Assembly (NCBI GenBank): GCA_029204225.1
Contig: CM055096.1
Coordinates: 44,127,967 to 44,191,966, forward strand
Direction of reading: 5' to 3'
Source: Diphasiastrum complanatum
Taxonomy: Eukaryota; Streptophyta; Lycopodiopsida; Lycopodiales; Lycopodiaceae
DNA: 64,000 nt
In this document: positions 33,359 to 44,346 of the stretch, one piece after another
How positions within the stretch are numbered: the stretch's first letter is position 1
Layout of the letters: each line of letters opens with the position of its first letter
Notes under the pieces: model-generated
The model's input: only the letters and a program-made list of their open reading frames with translations
Databases searched by the model: none
What the model was told of the DNA's origin: nothing
Translations under genes and position numbers: made by a program

Positions 33359-33502
33359 AGCATCCAAGTATAATCACAATTTTTAAAACATCTTTCTTGT
33401 TTTTGCCATAAGGTGTACACTACTAAGTAAAGTAAACTCATATACTTTAGCTCAATTATATTATTATCATCACCTTAAGGACAGTTGAGAAGCTTGGTAA
33501 AA
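33359..33502 (-). repeat. Fragment of the Penelope-like element's 3' region
   Basis: About 140 bases nearly identical to 21843-21984 of the Penelope-like element. It has no coding content and ends abruptly at the gypsy fragment to its right. Confidence 0.8.
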
Positions 33503-33539
33503 AGCCTATAAACCTCATCCTCTTCAGTAGTACTCATCC

Positions 33540-34184
33540 TATTTGGATACAAAGATATAGGAGAACTACCAGGAATCAGTTTAATACCATGGTCCACACC
33601 CCTAGAGGGGGGAAGACCCTCAGGAGGCTGCTCAAGAAACACATCGTTAAACTCTTGCCTAAGTTTCCTCCTGGTGAATTTTCTTGCTTTAGGTTATTAA
33701 ACATTAATTCCATTTGGAGATTGTAAAATTGTAAAGTACATTCTTCATGGTAAGTAAAATCTTTTAACCAACATAAGCAAGAATTACAATCCACAACATC
33801 CATACATTTAACTGTTTCTAAAGTAGAAAGCATATATGAAATAGAAATATCAACATTTCCATTTAATTCTATGAGTGAGCCGTTATGCAAGAACGACAAA
33901 CTGTGAGTTACATAGTTTTTTTTCATAGACTCGTTCCTCTCATAGAACCAATCCTTTACCCTATCTAGATTCATAATGTGAAAGTCTAATTTATCCTTAT
34001 AGGCTTGAATCTCAATTGGTAGACGTGGGACTATCCGGTCCCAAACTTGCTTTCCGCTCCTGTTGTCAGCTTCACTGTGTAACGGTGGTCACTTTGCCTT
34101 GTCTGCAACAAATTAGCGTTAATAAAATTATGTGTGGAACCATCATCAAATAAAACTATAACGACTTGGCCCCCACAAACCCCT
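33540..34184 (-). pseudogene. Protease and RT N-terminus of the third gypsy type
   Basis: The protease motif is visible as FDDGSTHNFIN near 34165. After a divergent stretch, the frames 33974-33576 and below give FPPLGVWTMVLN and, in the shifted frame, a VDHGIKLIPG and PNRMS-like segment, the usual lead into gypsy RT (PP.RG.DH.I.L.PG). RT palm motifs are not present. Confidence 0.6.
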
Positions 34185-35228
34185 TCATCCGAATGAGGTC
34201 ATGAGGACCAAAAACAGCCGTGTTAAAACAACAATGCTCGCACACAGAATTACTAGCAAAGGAAAGATCGTCGACACTATTATGCTAGAGTTACTTGGCG
34301 TCTTAAAAGATGCCCCTTTAGCCTTCCGTTTCTTTGGACATTCCTTCACGACATGACATGGTTCCATGCAATTAAAGCACAGATTGTCGCTTCTGGCTTT
34401 CATGAAGGTTTCCTGATCCAAGGTAGATCTTTTCTTCGACTTACCCGAACACCCGAACCTGAAGACCCATCTTTCACCTTATCTTTCGATTTCTTTGTAA
34501 AGAAAGGCTTCTTACCCTTTACGTCGGGCAAGACACCAGTCGTAGGCTTGGCCACAATACGAGTATCATCGTATATCCTGGCAAAGCAAACAGCATCCTC
34601 GAGGGTAAGAGGCTGGTTCCTCTTGACCTCTAGCTGATAGTCTCTTGGCAACCCAAGTATGAATGCAACTTTACTAGCAAAGGATCTATTCTAGTTGCAA
34701 AATGAGAATAGACTTCCTGAAATTCTTGTAAATATTGATCCAGGGGCCGGTTCCCCATATGGATCGTATTGACGATAATTTTCAAAATCATCAAGAATAG
34801 GAAGGAAGGCCACCTTAAAGGCCTTACAAAAACTTCCCAATTCCTAGGAACTTCAGGCTTACCCCTTACATCTTGCCACCACGTAAAAGCTTTACCTCGC
34901 AAGTACATGACAGCTAGATTGATCTTGTTGTCATCGTGGAGAAGTGCGAATTCCATCGATCCAACCATTGCAAGACCGCTTATGGGGTTCTATCCTTCTT
35001 TTTCCAAACAAAAACTTCAGGGGTGAACAAGGGTTGATGCAATAGCTGCCTTAACTGCGTCAACTCCTTCAAATCATGCTGATCCCATGAGTGTTTGGAT
35101 TGCAAATCAACAATCTGTTGTTGTAGATTGTTAATTCCAAGCAACAAAGCATCGGAATCCATGGCAGAGGTAGATGTCGTTACCTCGTGAGCAGGAGACA
35201 TCGGCTGTGTGGTAGGATTAGGATCCAT
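34185..35228 (-). pseudogene. gag of the third gypsy type
   Basis: It starts MDPNPTTQPM at 35228. The gag core is MYLRGKAFTWWQDVRGKPEVPRNWE with NRPLDQYLQEF, then LTLEDAVCFARIYDD. A single CCHC knuckle, CFNCMEPCHVVKEC, lies near 34375 in a Lys-rich region. Frameshifts split it into four frames. The YLRG.A..WW motif is typical of gag in many gypsy elements. Confidence 0.75.
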
Positions 35229-35943
35229 TTACAAGAGCAAGAGAGGTGAATTAAGAAAGAGTGATATGATAGAGATCAAAAACAACTCAAGAAAGGTAGA
35301 TACAAGACTACTCTTGTTGTCTCTTCACAAACCAAATGGTATTGTCCATGGCTGCCAAAAGGAATAAGAGGAAGCAAAGAGAAGGATGCACCACCACCTC
35401 CACCTCTTCTTCTCATGAAAACAAGCATAGGAAAAGCATGCCTCCTTCCCCATGCTTGCCTACCTACTGCCATGTGGCTTTACCTTGCCACCTTGGCCTC
35501 CACGTAATCAACCTGGCCACCTCCCCTGAAACTTGCCAGCAAGCAGCTAGCTTTCACCCCCCCCCATCGCTGGATTTTTTGCCTCTCTTCCCCACGGACA
35601 GACCTGCGGAACAGGTGTTCATTGCTGTGGTCAGCGGGCTAGGAGACAAAAAATCATTTTTTTTAATAGCAGGGGCCCACGGGATACCTATGCACCTCCT
35701 TCTACCTGAGCGGAACTGCAAACCACAGGAGATGCCACCTGTCCGACCACGTGGCAGGCGCTGAGGGCCCCACCAACTGTTTTTTTTTTTAAATTTCATT
35801 AACTCTCAAAAAAAACAGCGGAAGGAAGAACACAAAAAGGTGCATAAAAAACAAGATTCAAGCCTGAATTGAATTCCGTCAATTGCATCGAAACTTACAA
35901 GAAATCTACTACGGATCAACGCACCTGCTTTCAGCATGCAGTG
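35229..35943 (-). other. Leader of the third gypsy element
   Basis: Untranslated region between primer site and gag. It contains a C run (35559-35567) and several chance open frames on both strands with no domain I recognise. Confidence 0.45.
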
Positions 35944-35955
35944 GCTCTGATACCA
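35944..35955 (-). promoter_or_regulatory. Primer-binding site for initiator tRNA-Met
   Basis: On the minus strand TGGTATCAGAGC, the standard complement of the 3' end of plant initiator tRNA-Met. An LTR should follow at higher coordinates, but after about 20 bases a GC-rich foldback begins, so the LTR is replaced or interrupted. Confidence 0.75.
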
Positions 35956-35974
35956 TATATTACAAACTTACTGC

Positions 35975-36315
35975 AGGGTTGGACGCGGATGCGCCCGGGT
36001 GCCGGACGTGGCCCCCGGACGCATTGTCCATTTTTAAAAAAAAATAAAAAATACACTAAAAAAAACGTGCGCCCACCTCGGACGCGCCCACCCCCGGACG
36101 CACCCGGGCGCGCCTGGGGTCCCCTATTTGAGATATAAATATTATATCTAAGGTAGGGGACCCGGGAGCGGACGCGCGTCCGCACTCGGACGCATGCATG
36201 GGCCTGTCCGGGGTGGGCGCACATTTTTTTTAAGTGTATGTTTTATTTTTTTTAAAAATGGACGCGCCCGGAGGTCGGACGCAGATGCGCCCGAGCGCCG
36301 AACGCGGGCGCAAAA
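35975..36315. repeat. Foldback element with 130-160 base GC-rich arms
   Basis: The arms are inverted copies about a centre at 36139 (GATATAAATATTATATCT). Each arm runs from the centre through GGGGTCCCC/GGGGACCC, CpG-rich GGACGCG units and CGCCCACC/GGTGGGCGC to an A/T block and TCCATTTTTAAA/TTTAAAAATGGA, then more GGACGC units. The arms have diverged by point changes but keep their order, so the DNA or RNA could fold into a long hairpin. Confidence 0.8.
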
Positions 36316-36610
36316 ATGGCCTGAATCTCCCGGACGTGCATCCGGCTGCATTTACTATTAATAGGTATATAGTTGCAGCGAATCGCGATTCGAACCCAGA
36401 ACCGTGCAATTTTTTTTTTTTTGAAAAAATAGCTTATGGCTGAAATATTTTTTAGGGGAGCAGCATTTTGCCTCCCATAAGTGTAGTAGATAGGGCACAA
36501 ACAAATCTTATTTTTAGTAGCTATTTGGTCGTTATTTGCTCTGGTTCTCAGTAAATGTTAATGCCACAGTTTGGGCTAAATATTGGGCCCTTATTGGCCC
36601 CATTTTTATC

Positions 36611-36725
36611 TTAGGGGGGGTGCAAGGTGGGCAGCGCCCCCCCTGCTACTGTCGCTCCCCCCCCCCCCCCGGCGGGGGGATCGGGGCGCTGCCCCCCGAA
36701 GCAAAAAGCGAGGTGCAATTGCTCT
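36611..36725. repeat. GC-rich inverted repeat with poly-C
   Basis: GGGCAGCGCCCCCC and its inverse GGGGCGCTGCCCC flank a C run of about 15. It is a compact foldback of low complexity, with no gene in it. Confidence 0.6.
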
Positions 36726-37639
36726 ACAGTTCTTTGTCGCTGTCCCACTGGAACCATCTATGATCGTAACGAACAGGCTAGAGGTTAGTTTTGAATTTTT
36801 ATTCTTGACAGAACCCAACATGGATTAATGCACCTAAACTGGACCATCCTGCACCCGTTTTTTTTCATTTAATCAATTCAACTACTTCTCTTCTATCTGA
36901 TCTAGCTCATGGCCACCCAACATAAATAGTCGGCAAACTACACGGTAATAATGCTCTTAATCAGAGCTTTCATTTGATACCCATATTGCCCAAAAAAAAT
37001 TCAGAAAAAAAAAACGATTCTAAACGATTCTGGTTTTTTTCCAAATCGCGATTCTGACCGCAATTCAGAATCGTAGTGCATCTATGATTAAGATATGCTA
37101 GAGCTTTGAGTTATTTCTTCTCTCCTATAGCTCATGTGCATGATTTCTTGCTTAAGGAGATCTATAGTGCAAAGCCGCTAGATTGCTCATTATTCTACCT
37201 TTAGTAAAGGTTTTGTGCGTTTTGGGATGGGCTTTCAATGTCCTTGCATTATATCCCTCTAGGGATTATCTTATTTGGGTTTGTATATATGTTTGAACCA
37301 TGTCGATGGGAAACATAAGGTCAAAGCTATTTTGCACCAGAATGGTGTTCCGGGACCCCATGTTTCGGAACACAGCATTCCGAAACGCTATCCTGAAATT
37401 TTTTTATTTAGGCCCGAGATGAGGAGCTTGTGGAGAGAGGAATAGGAGGCCAAATAGCTTGTGTGAGCACTCTATGTGTGGAAGGTGATTGTAGCACATA
37501 GAAGAGGGCAAGAGTGACTATGTGGAGATTTGCGAGCAGAGCAACTTCTTGAGGCTGTTTTTCACCTTGTTATTCTTTGCTTTGTTTGGAGGCTATAGTG
37601 CATCATTTTGAGTGATTCTTGTTGCTAGGATTGGCTATA
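36726..37639. other. No gene recognised
   Basis: Unique-looking AT-rich sequence. A short cluster of GGAAC/GTTCC inversions at 37346-37395 resembles the ends of the MITE at 38943, but no full element is seen. Confidence 0.4.
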
Positions 37640-38196
37640 GGGTTGCTAGGGAGAGAGCGATTATGCTTTTCAAGAATATGTTATGATGCTTTATGCCAAG
37701 GATAAAATCCCTCCATCTGAATACTTGTATGGTCTCTTGAAATAGGAGGAGATGAGAAGGGTGACCCTCTTGTAGAGGGAGGATTTTTAGGAGCAAGCCT
37801 TCACTTCTAAGAAGCAACAATTTTTTAAAGATAAGAAGAAAGGTAAAGACAAACCAGAGGGATCATCACATGACTTGGAACAAAGTATAGGAAATTTACA
37901 AGTGTGAGAAGGACAGACCTCAAATTCCTCTTCTACACCATGTAGCAATGGGATCTGCAACTATTGCAAGAAGTATGGTAGTAGGAAGAAGCAGGGTAAT
38001 CAGAGAAAAGGATCCAACAAGCAATTTGAGAATTATGTTGGAGTTGCAAAAGAGAAGCAGGATGACATGAAGCAGATTGAGCTCTGCTCTGTTGCATTGG
38101 CTGCACAAACCACTTAGGGTGGTTGGTACATTGACTTTAGTGCTTCAAAGCACATGAATCTTCATAGGAATTGATTTAGTTTCTTTGAAGAGTTAA

Positions 38197-38702
38197 TTGA
38201 TGGATGGGGGGGTGTGCTCAAGTGACAATTTTACACACAACGTCAAGGGCAAGGGCACTGTTCCTGTCAAGCTTCAATCAGGAGAGGCAAAGGTCATCAA
38301 CCTTCACGTACCAAGGCTTGCAAGGAAGCTTCTTTTAGGTGGTGCTATCTTGAAGCAAAATATGAAAGTTGAATTTAATGATTCGACTTGTCTTGTCAAG
38401 GACAAGTGTCATTATATGAAGATTCTGGCCAAGAAGATGCAAGAAGATGGCTTCTTCAAACTATATACGACTATCCCTAAGCAGCATGCTTATACAATGT
38501 GGGTAGGTTGTGGCATGAGAGGTATGGCCATCTTAGTTACCATAGCATGCAAGTGCTAAACAAGCACAATATGGTAGTGGGGTTTTTATCAATCAAGCCA
38601 AGCTCATTAGTTTGTGAGGCTTGCACTATGGAAAAGCAACAATTCAAAAATTTCCCAAGGGAAGCATTGCTAGGGCAATGGAGATACTTAAGTTGATCCA
38701 TT
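38197..38702 (+). pseudogene. Copia protease-integrase fragment
   Basis: 38197-38559 reads SSDNFTHNVKGKGTVPVKL, NLHVPRLARKLLLGGAILK and QEDGFFKLY, the stretch after the copia protease. 38499-38696 reads LWHERYGHLSYHSMQVL and VCEACTMEKQQFKNFP, the His/Cys zinc domain (H..H and C..C) ahead of the integrase core. A frameshift joins the two and a stop follows at 38694. The first integrase Asp region is visible only in damaged form after it. Confidence 0.75.
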
Positions 38703-38934
38703 GAGATTTGTAGGGGCCAACCAAACTAGATCGGCAATGGTGGCACGTTACTTTTGACTTGCATAGATGACTTCTCTAGAAAGGTTTTGGTATATTTCTT
38801 GAAGTAAACATCTAAAGCCATCAAGTACCTCAAGCGGTTTAAAGCTTTAGTGGAGAATCAAACAAGGAAGAGGATTAAAATGCTCAAGTCGGATGGTAGT
38901 GTTTAATACATTGTTGGTGAACTTGTTCCTTTTC

Positions 38935-39384
38935 AAGTGAAGCATAGTTACCAGGGAACGCGTTCCACCCCTTGGGAACGTGTTCCCCACATTCTCACCT
39001 ATCAAGCGTTCCGGAAACGCGTTCCAAGGTGGGAATGTTCCCGTAGCAGTGGGAACGCATTCCCAGCTGTTCCCAGGCACGTTCCCAGGGGTGAGAATGT
39101 GTTCCCAAGTAGCTAAAGCAAAATCTTCTAATTAAACATGCTTTTTGTGAAGCTTCTCAGTTTTTTTGACTGTTACCCATAAAAGGGTTCATATGCCTAT
39201 ATAAAAACCCATCAAAAGTATCAAGATACTCGTTTTTGAGAAATAAGGTCGGTTCCATTCCTACACTTTGCCTGTTTTCCTGAGCACTATTTCAAACTTA
39301 TATTTAATGACGTGGCATTCCCACGTTCCCAACTTCTCAAAACGTTCCCGTTCCCATGCGTTCCCTGGCAACTATGAATTGAAG
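38935..39384. mobile_element. hAT-type MITE (434 bp) in the copia remnant
   Basis: The element spans 38943-39376. Its ends are CATAGTTACCAGGGAACG and, inverted, CATAGTTGCCAGGGAACG, and the sub-ends are full of GGAACGCGTTCC-type inversions. It is flanked by an 8-base direct repeat with one difference, AAGTGAAG (38935-38942) and AATTGAAG (39377-39384). The second tandem copy of the target, near 39538, shows the uninterrupted sequence. No transposase is present. Length, TIRs and target size point to hAT. Confidence 0.85.
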
Positions 39385-39565
39385 TGCAACGGATGTGTGG
39401 AAGAAAGACACAAGAGGAGGCATTCAATGGCAACAAGCCCAAGGTGGGAGCGTTTCAGGTGTTTGGTTGATGATGTATGCTCATATCCCCAAAGATAATT
39501 GGTAGTTTTGAATACATTGCTAGTGAACTTGTTCCTATTAATTGAAGTCCAACGAATGTGTAGAA

Positions 39566-41513
39566 CATATGATATTAGATAAGGAGCGGAAGAACGCATT
39601 CATAGCATCATTCAAGTAGACAGGATTCTCACGGTTTAATTCTCACGAGTTACTACTTAGTACTAGTACAGCCAAGAGGAAAGGAAATGATACTCTCTCA
39701 GGATATCAAGGCAGATGACAGAATAAGCTATCATGTCCTTTCCTCTTGGCAGGATAAGCATGTCACAGATTTACATATGCTTGCATCCACCAGTAGACGA
39801 AAAGCAGTTATTCAGCGTACTACATGTTCTGACCAGCTTAGATGTCTTGTAAAATAGCTTCCTTGCATGCTACCAGATTCCTATACATGGTATCCAAAAC
39901 TAGTATCGCTGGCTCTGGTTCTTAGTCAATTCGGCAACAAAACTTATTTTTGATAAATAAAAATATAGGGTTAAATCCTTTGGTGGGAAATTGAACCTTC
40001 TTGTGGATTATCCCTCTTTTCTCTCTGCTTGCTAGTGGATGAATTAGAAATAAGCTCTTCATTTTTATATGCAAATAAAATTCCTCACGAGTTTAGTCAA
40101 TATTTCTTGATATGGTCCAATAGTTTGTTTGCAGTGGTGCATAGATTTCTATATGAGGTTTATGGCCTTATTTCAAGCGAATAGCTCTTACACGTCAAAT
40201 GTCTAGTGTCTACAGAAATTTGTTTATTAACGTAACCTGTAAAATGGTAGCCCTGTGTTTTTGAAGAAAGCATTCAAAATTTCTGATCCAAAAGTTCCAG
40301 TAACCAAGTTATTTCTTATCAGAAGATTATCTTTTCTTCTTTTTCATACATAAACATATGCCAAGTGAAACCTAATATTAAACCAATGATTGGATATGAT
40401 ATCGTTTGAATGACTTTGTGATACGATTTGAGTGCAAAGAGCAAGAGCAATGTTTCATTTCTCTCTTGATTTTAGGGCAGATGACAAAATAAGCTACAAG
40501 GGGGGAAAGGTGATTTACTCATTGTAATCTATCACCCTTTCACAACAACTTACTAAACCAACAAGGTTTCAGTTTTTCAAGTTTATATCTAATTCAAATT
40601 TTTGTAAACATGTCAATTAACTAATAGAAAACTTGCAAAAACACTAAATTTATGACTTCTCAAATTTTTTTCTTGAACAAAGTGATGAATTTTCATGTGC
40701 TTTTGTTAATAGGTGCTCTTTTCATGGAGGGGTTCATGTCACTAAAAGAAGACCTAAAGGCAACCGACACCACCTTTGTGTGTCGGTGCCTTTAGGTCTT
40801 CTTTGTCGTGTTGTCCGAGAATAGCCGAGCACCGTGATACTTCATCCTGTGTTTTATTTGGCTAGATTGTACTCCCTGATCTATATGGGTTTTCCAAGCC
40901 CACAAAGGTACAATCGTGTCAAGGGTATTATTTCAAGACATACTCGATTGTCCTAGGACCATGCCTATAGACAGTTAGGAACATCACCTCAAGATGCCCA
41001 CCACATAAACTGTTGCCTTAAATTTCTAGGGGTACGTCTTTAGAAAATAAGGGCTTTACTAACTATAAAGGCTCATAAAAATTTGTCACTAGGGTGCCAA
41101 TTTCTTGTAATTATACGGCCTAATTCTCTACATGCCCACCACAGAAGAATCCTTTCGTCGAATCATAAATAACAAAGACCACATTTTGCGGTGCCAAAAG
41201 TGTCGAGGTTGAGGGCCCTTGGGTGCCCATGAATTGAATTGCAACGTGGGTCCTGAATGACATGATCTATGTGAAGACATAATTGGGGTTGATTTCTTAT
41301 AGTGAGAGGGATGGATCTTCCACCCATCTCAGGTATTATGGCCTCACCCCATCTTCCAAGGGGTTGGTGTATATGTTAATTTGCAGCTTTAGCATGTGAG
41401 ATATAAGTAATTGAACACCCCTAATTGAATGAAGTTCATACACAATCACCACATAGAAACACTTGATAAGAGACTAATTTTCCGTGTTCATGTCCGATTC
41501 TGTAGATATCAGA
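39566..41513. other. No gene recognised; holds one strong hairpin
   Basis: Mostly AT-rich unique sequence without supported coding potential. The only structured feature is the inverted repeat at 40745-40804, listed separately. Confidence 0.45.
40745..40804. repeat. 60-base near-perfect hairpin
   Basis: GAAGACCTAAAGGCA is followed by a short bulge, CGACAC, a 9-base loop and the inverse GTGTCGGTGCCTTTAGGTC. The stem is about 25 pairs with one bulged base. It has no TIR-type target duplication that I can see. It could be a small-RNA precursor-like hairpin, a tiny foldback or a replication artefact. Confidence 0.65.
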
Positions 41514-42012
41514 CATGGGAGGCATGGGCCCACTGGTTAGGTTTGTTACAAATTATTTTGCAAATTTTTTTGGGTACTGTTTTCCTATTTTTTAACAGGA
41601 GGGGGCAGGTGGGTGCCAAACACCCTCTGATAATTAATTCCAGGGGGGGTAGGGGTCATAAATTATTTTTATTTCGCTTTCGGGATGTGGGACAGTGAGG
41701 GCAGGGGCCTGTATTTTTTTAATTTTTTTGAAAAAAAAAATTTGGAAAATGTCGTACGCGTCCACCCCCAAACGCACCCTTGAGGCGTCCGCGTCCGGAC
41801 GCGCGTCTGCGTCCAGCCCCCGCTTCCTTAGATATATATATATAGCTAAGGAAGCGGATGGCGGACGCGGACGCGGACGCGGCACGCGTCCGGACGCGTC
41901 CGATTTTTTTTTTTAATTTTTTTAAAAAAAAATTATACTTAAAAAAAATTGAAAAGAAAATATGGCGTCCGGACCCCAGACGCCTCCGAGGTCCGGACGC
42001 GTCAGTTTTTTC
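41514..42012. repeat. GGACGCG repeat copy 2 and its foldback
   Basis: 41514-41830 matches 33054-33358. At CTTCCTTAG the sequence turns over through an alternating TA stretch (41830-41843) into GCTAAGGAAGCGG and an inverted CpG-rich GGACGCG arm, then a T/A block and a further GGACGC cluster to about 42010. It is therefore a hairpin-type element like the one at 35975. Confidence 0.75.
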
Positions 42013-42046
42013 TTTTTTAATTTTTATACACAACATAGTTCCCCAT

Positions 42047-42251
42047 GACACCCGTGCCATGGGGGCGTAGGTACCGTACCACTTGCCGTGGTACGACACC
42101 TAGTTCTTTTTTTTTTTCCCTTTTGAGTTGTTTTTAACCAAAAAATGACTGAAAAAATTAAAAACTTAAAAGAAAAAAAAAAAGAACAGGTGTCGTGGAT
42201 GCCATGAAACTGAAGTTCCACGGCACCTGTACGGCACCTACGGAACCCATG

Positions 42252-42254
<3 letters not shown>
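42047..42254. repeat. Foldback/MITE-like element beside a (TA)n tract
   Basis: The left arm (CGTGCCATGGGGGCGTAGG... to CGACACCTAGTTC) and right arm (GAACAGGTGTCGTGG... to CCTACGGAACCCATGCG) are imperfect inverted repeats of about 65 bases, separated by a T-rich and A-rich middle. No target duplication is visible. Confidence 0.65.

Positions 42255-42290
<36 letters not shown>
42255..42290. repeat. (TA)n microsatellite
   Basis: About 17 TA units directly after the foldback's right arm. Confidence 0.95.
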
Positions 42291-42292
<2 letters not shown>

Positions 42293-43629
42293 CTTTCATT
42301 TCGATGTTCTACAATGATCTGCCAGTGGAATGTTGTTCCCGTGCAACTAAAGGTCACAACAACCATACAAACATCAAATCAAAAAAGGCAAAAATAGTCA
42401 AAAAACTCCTTTCACTCATCTCTCTCTCTACTCCATGTGCATTGTGAACCCACGTTCTCACTCAAAAATCTCCACATCACCAATGCAAAATATCCTCCAC
42501 AAAGGACAAGAATTGTTCACTGTGCAGGTCCCAGACTTTGTTTAAAAAATAGAAAGGAGAAGGTTGTTTGTTATGTCACTACGCTCTGAACATCTTGAAT
42601 GTGGGTATTCAAAACTACAAATTCCAAAGCAACTAAGGGTCACAAGAAATCAAGCTGAGCATTGCCATCGAACACAAATCGATATGGTTGCAATCCTAGC
42701 AAGTAGCTGTTTTAGTCCGAGATTTCTTTGAGGGTTTAAAGTCATGAGTAGAATATATAACCAAACAAGCAAAAATATCATCTGCAACATCTAGTAGGCA
42801 CAAGTTAAACTCTTTCTTTCTTAAATGTCATTGGGCAAGAGAAGTGAAATGAGGCCTTATCTAAGGGAAAAAAAACTCTCATCAACAAATACAATGTCAT
42901 AAGGTGGAAAATACTATGAATATGTCAAAAAATTAACAATCCCATACTAAACTATAGAGCAAACACGAGATAAAAAATTCCAAGTCAACCAGTGTCACAC
43001 AAACATTACCTATAGAATACATGTTATATGCAATATACTTTCTTGACATTGTACCTACTATCACGATTCACCAACGTGGATTGACCAGTTCGTGACAAGG
43101 AATGCTTTTGGATAACACTATGTTAAGATTTGGTAAAAGTCAAATACATTTGTCCTCCATTTGGATTTGTCATTTAAAAAACAGCTTTGAAAAGATTGGC
43201 TGGCCACGTGCACAAATTCTTTTTGCTTTTGGTTGTTGATGAGAAGATAATTTCTCTTAACAACAGCGATCTAACCCTAAATTCTTGTTCAAAAAAGCTG
43301 AAGTTCTGAGAGAGTGAAAAAAATGTTCGTAGAAATGATAACTTATAAGTCAGCAATCTCACGAAATTGCAGCAATCCTCAAAACTCAAAATGAACGGCA
43401 GGAAGGAGTATGTTGACAGATGAGTTCTTGCCCAAAAATGGAAAGATCGTGCTGCCCCCCCCCCCCCCCCCCCACTTTAACCATTCAAAAAAAAAGTTGG
43501 ATCCGCAAACCAATGGCCTAGAAAGCAAAAGGATGAGATAGTCTTACAGAAATTGAAGATGAGAAACCTTCCATATGCTGTGCTGCAGCCGTCTTCAGAA
43601 TCATAGCTCAAGCCAATTGCCTGGAAGCA
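42291..43629. other. 3' flank of the octanoyltransferase gene, no gene recognised
   Basis: No supported coding sequence. It contains a run of 22 or so C at 43456-43473 and flanking bases. The part nearest the gene (about 43500-43629) probably forms its 3' untranslated region; no clear polyadenylation signal was chosen. Confidence 0.4.
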
Positions 43630-44346
43630 CTAAGGCTTGCTGACGATTCCCACAGATGAAAGCAACTCAGGATCAGTCTTGGATACTATATCAACAAACC
43701 CAAAAACCTCGGCAAAGACCTCAATAAGCTGCTTTGTTACGGCCTCCTCAATGACTGGAGTGAAACAACTCTCCTTTTCCAAAGAAGTGACCTCCTTGTC
43801 GCGAATGCCACAGGGAACAATGTGGGAGAAGAATCGCAGATCAGGCTTGATATTGAAAGCGAGCCCGTGCGACGATATACTGCCAGAAGAGATCCTCACT
43901 CCGACCGCCCCAATCTTGCGATCTTCCACCCAAACCCCTGTCAACTTCTCAAGCCTCCCCCTTGCATGCACTCCATATTTTTCCGCCACCTTGATCATAC
44001 AATCCTCAAGCCCTTCAACATATCGCCGCGCTCCTAATCCCATCTGCCTGAGGTCAAGGATTGGATAAAGAACGGCCTGTCCAGGACCATGAAATGTTAC
44101 ATCACCGCCCCTTTCTGCAAAATGAACCTCTGCACCCAGGGTTTGCAGCTCTGTAGGGCTGACCAAAATGTTATGCGCAGTGCGGCGCTTGCCGAGAGTG
44201 AAGGTGGGGGGGTGCTGCAGAGAGAGGAGCGTGTCGGCTATGGCATTGCCACGGCGCTTGCTCACTAGCAAATTCTGGAGAGCTAGGGCTTGAGGATATT
44301 TTACAAACCCTAAGTTCCATACTTGTAATTTTCTGGACGCCACCAT
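43630..44346 (-). CDS. LIP2: Lipoyl(octanoyl)transferase (LipB/LIP2 family)
   Basis: The enzyme moves an octanoyl group from acyl carrier protein to the lipoyl domains of 2-oxo-acid dehydrogenases and glycine cleavage H protein, the first step of lipoate attachment; in plants it works in mitochondria, with a related plastid form. The 238-residue frame is uninterrupted and intron-free here. It holds HPPTFTLGKRR (45-55), RGGDVTFHGPGQ (79-90), TGVWV..RKIGAVGVRISSG (136-155, with the conserved Lys144), SSHGLAFN (158-165) and HIVPCGI (175-181, with the acyl-accepting Cys179). Length and motifs equal Arabidopsis LIP2. The first ATG, at 44346, is chosen because homology (KLQVWNLG) starts within six codons. 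There is no obvious long transit peptide, although the N-terminus is basic (VASRK). It is the only gene in the window that looks functional, and transposon debris lies within about 110 bases of its start. Confidence 0.92.
   Translation of the reverse strand: MVASRKLQVWNLGFVKYPQALALQNLLVSKRRGNAIADTLLSLQHPPTFTLGKRRTAHNILVSPTELQTLGAEVHFAERGGDVTFHGPGQAVLYPILDLRQMGLGARRYVEGLEDCMIKVAEKYGVHARGRLEKLTGVWVEDRKIGAVGVRISSGSISSHGLAFNIKPDLRFFSHIVPCGIRDKEVTSLEKESCFTPVIEEAVTKQLIEVFAEVFGFVDIVSKTDPELLSSVGIVSKP

Larger units (their letters stand above)
33503..35956 (-). mobile_element. Third gypsy type (initiator tRNA-Met primed), gag to RT start
   Basis: Read on the minus strand from a primer site at 35944-35955, through a leader of about 715 bases, to gag, protease and the first RT residues. 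It differs from families A/B/E and C/D in its single zinc knuckle and its primer tRNA. The left end is cut at 33503 before RT motif A. Confidence 0.75.
37640..39565 (+). mobile_element. Ty1/copia remnant (gag, protease, integrase pieces)
   Basis: The order is gag end and zinc-knuckle region (about 37650-38110), protease (WYIDFSASKHM at 38120-38156, where an intact copy has DSGAS), the GAG-pre-integrase His/Cys domain, and the integrase start. After about 38890 most of the integrase is missing. Its later part (EEAFNGNKPKVGAFQVFG and YAHIPKDN, 39414-39500) follows directly, so there is an internal deletion. A 70-base segment (GGTAGT..TGAACTTGTTCC) is duplicated in tandem at about 38895 and 39489; the first copy is split by a MITE. 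No LTR was identified. Confidence 0.75.

Noticed and set aside
33178-33441. Minus-strand 87-codon ORF
   Set aside because: It spans the junction of two unrelated repeats (GGACGCG repeat and Penelope fragment).
35336-35764. 142-codon plus-strand protein
   Set aside because: It lies in the leader of a minus-strand gypsy element, is of low complexity (Pro, Ser, Cys) and has no motif.
41719-42099. Arg/Ala-rich proteins in the GGACGCG foldbacks
   Set aside because: They are translations of CpG-rich repeats and appear in several frames and strands at once.
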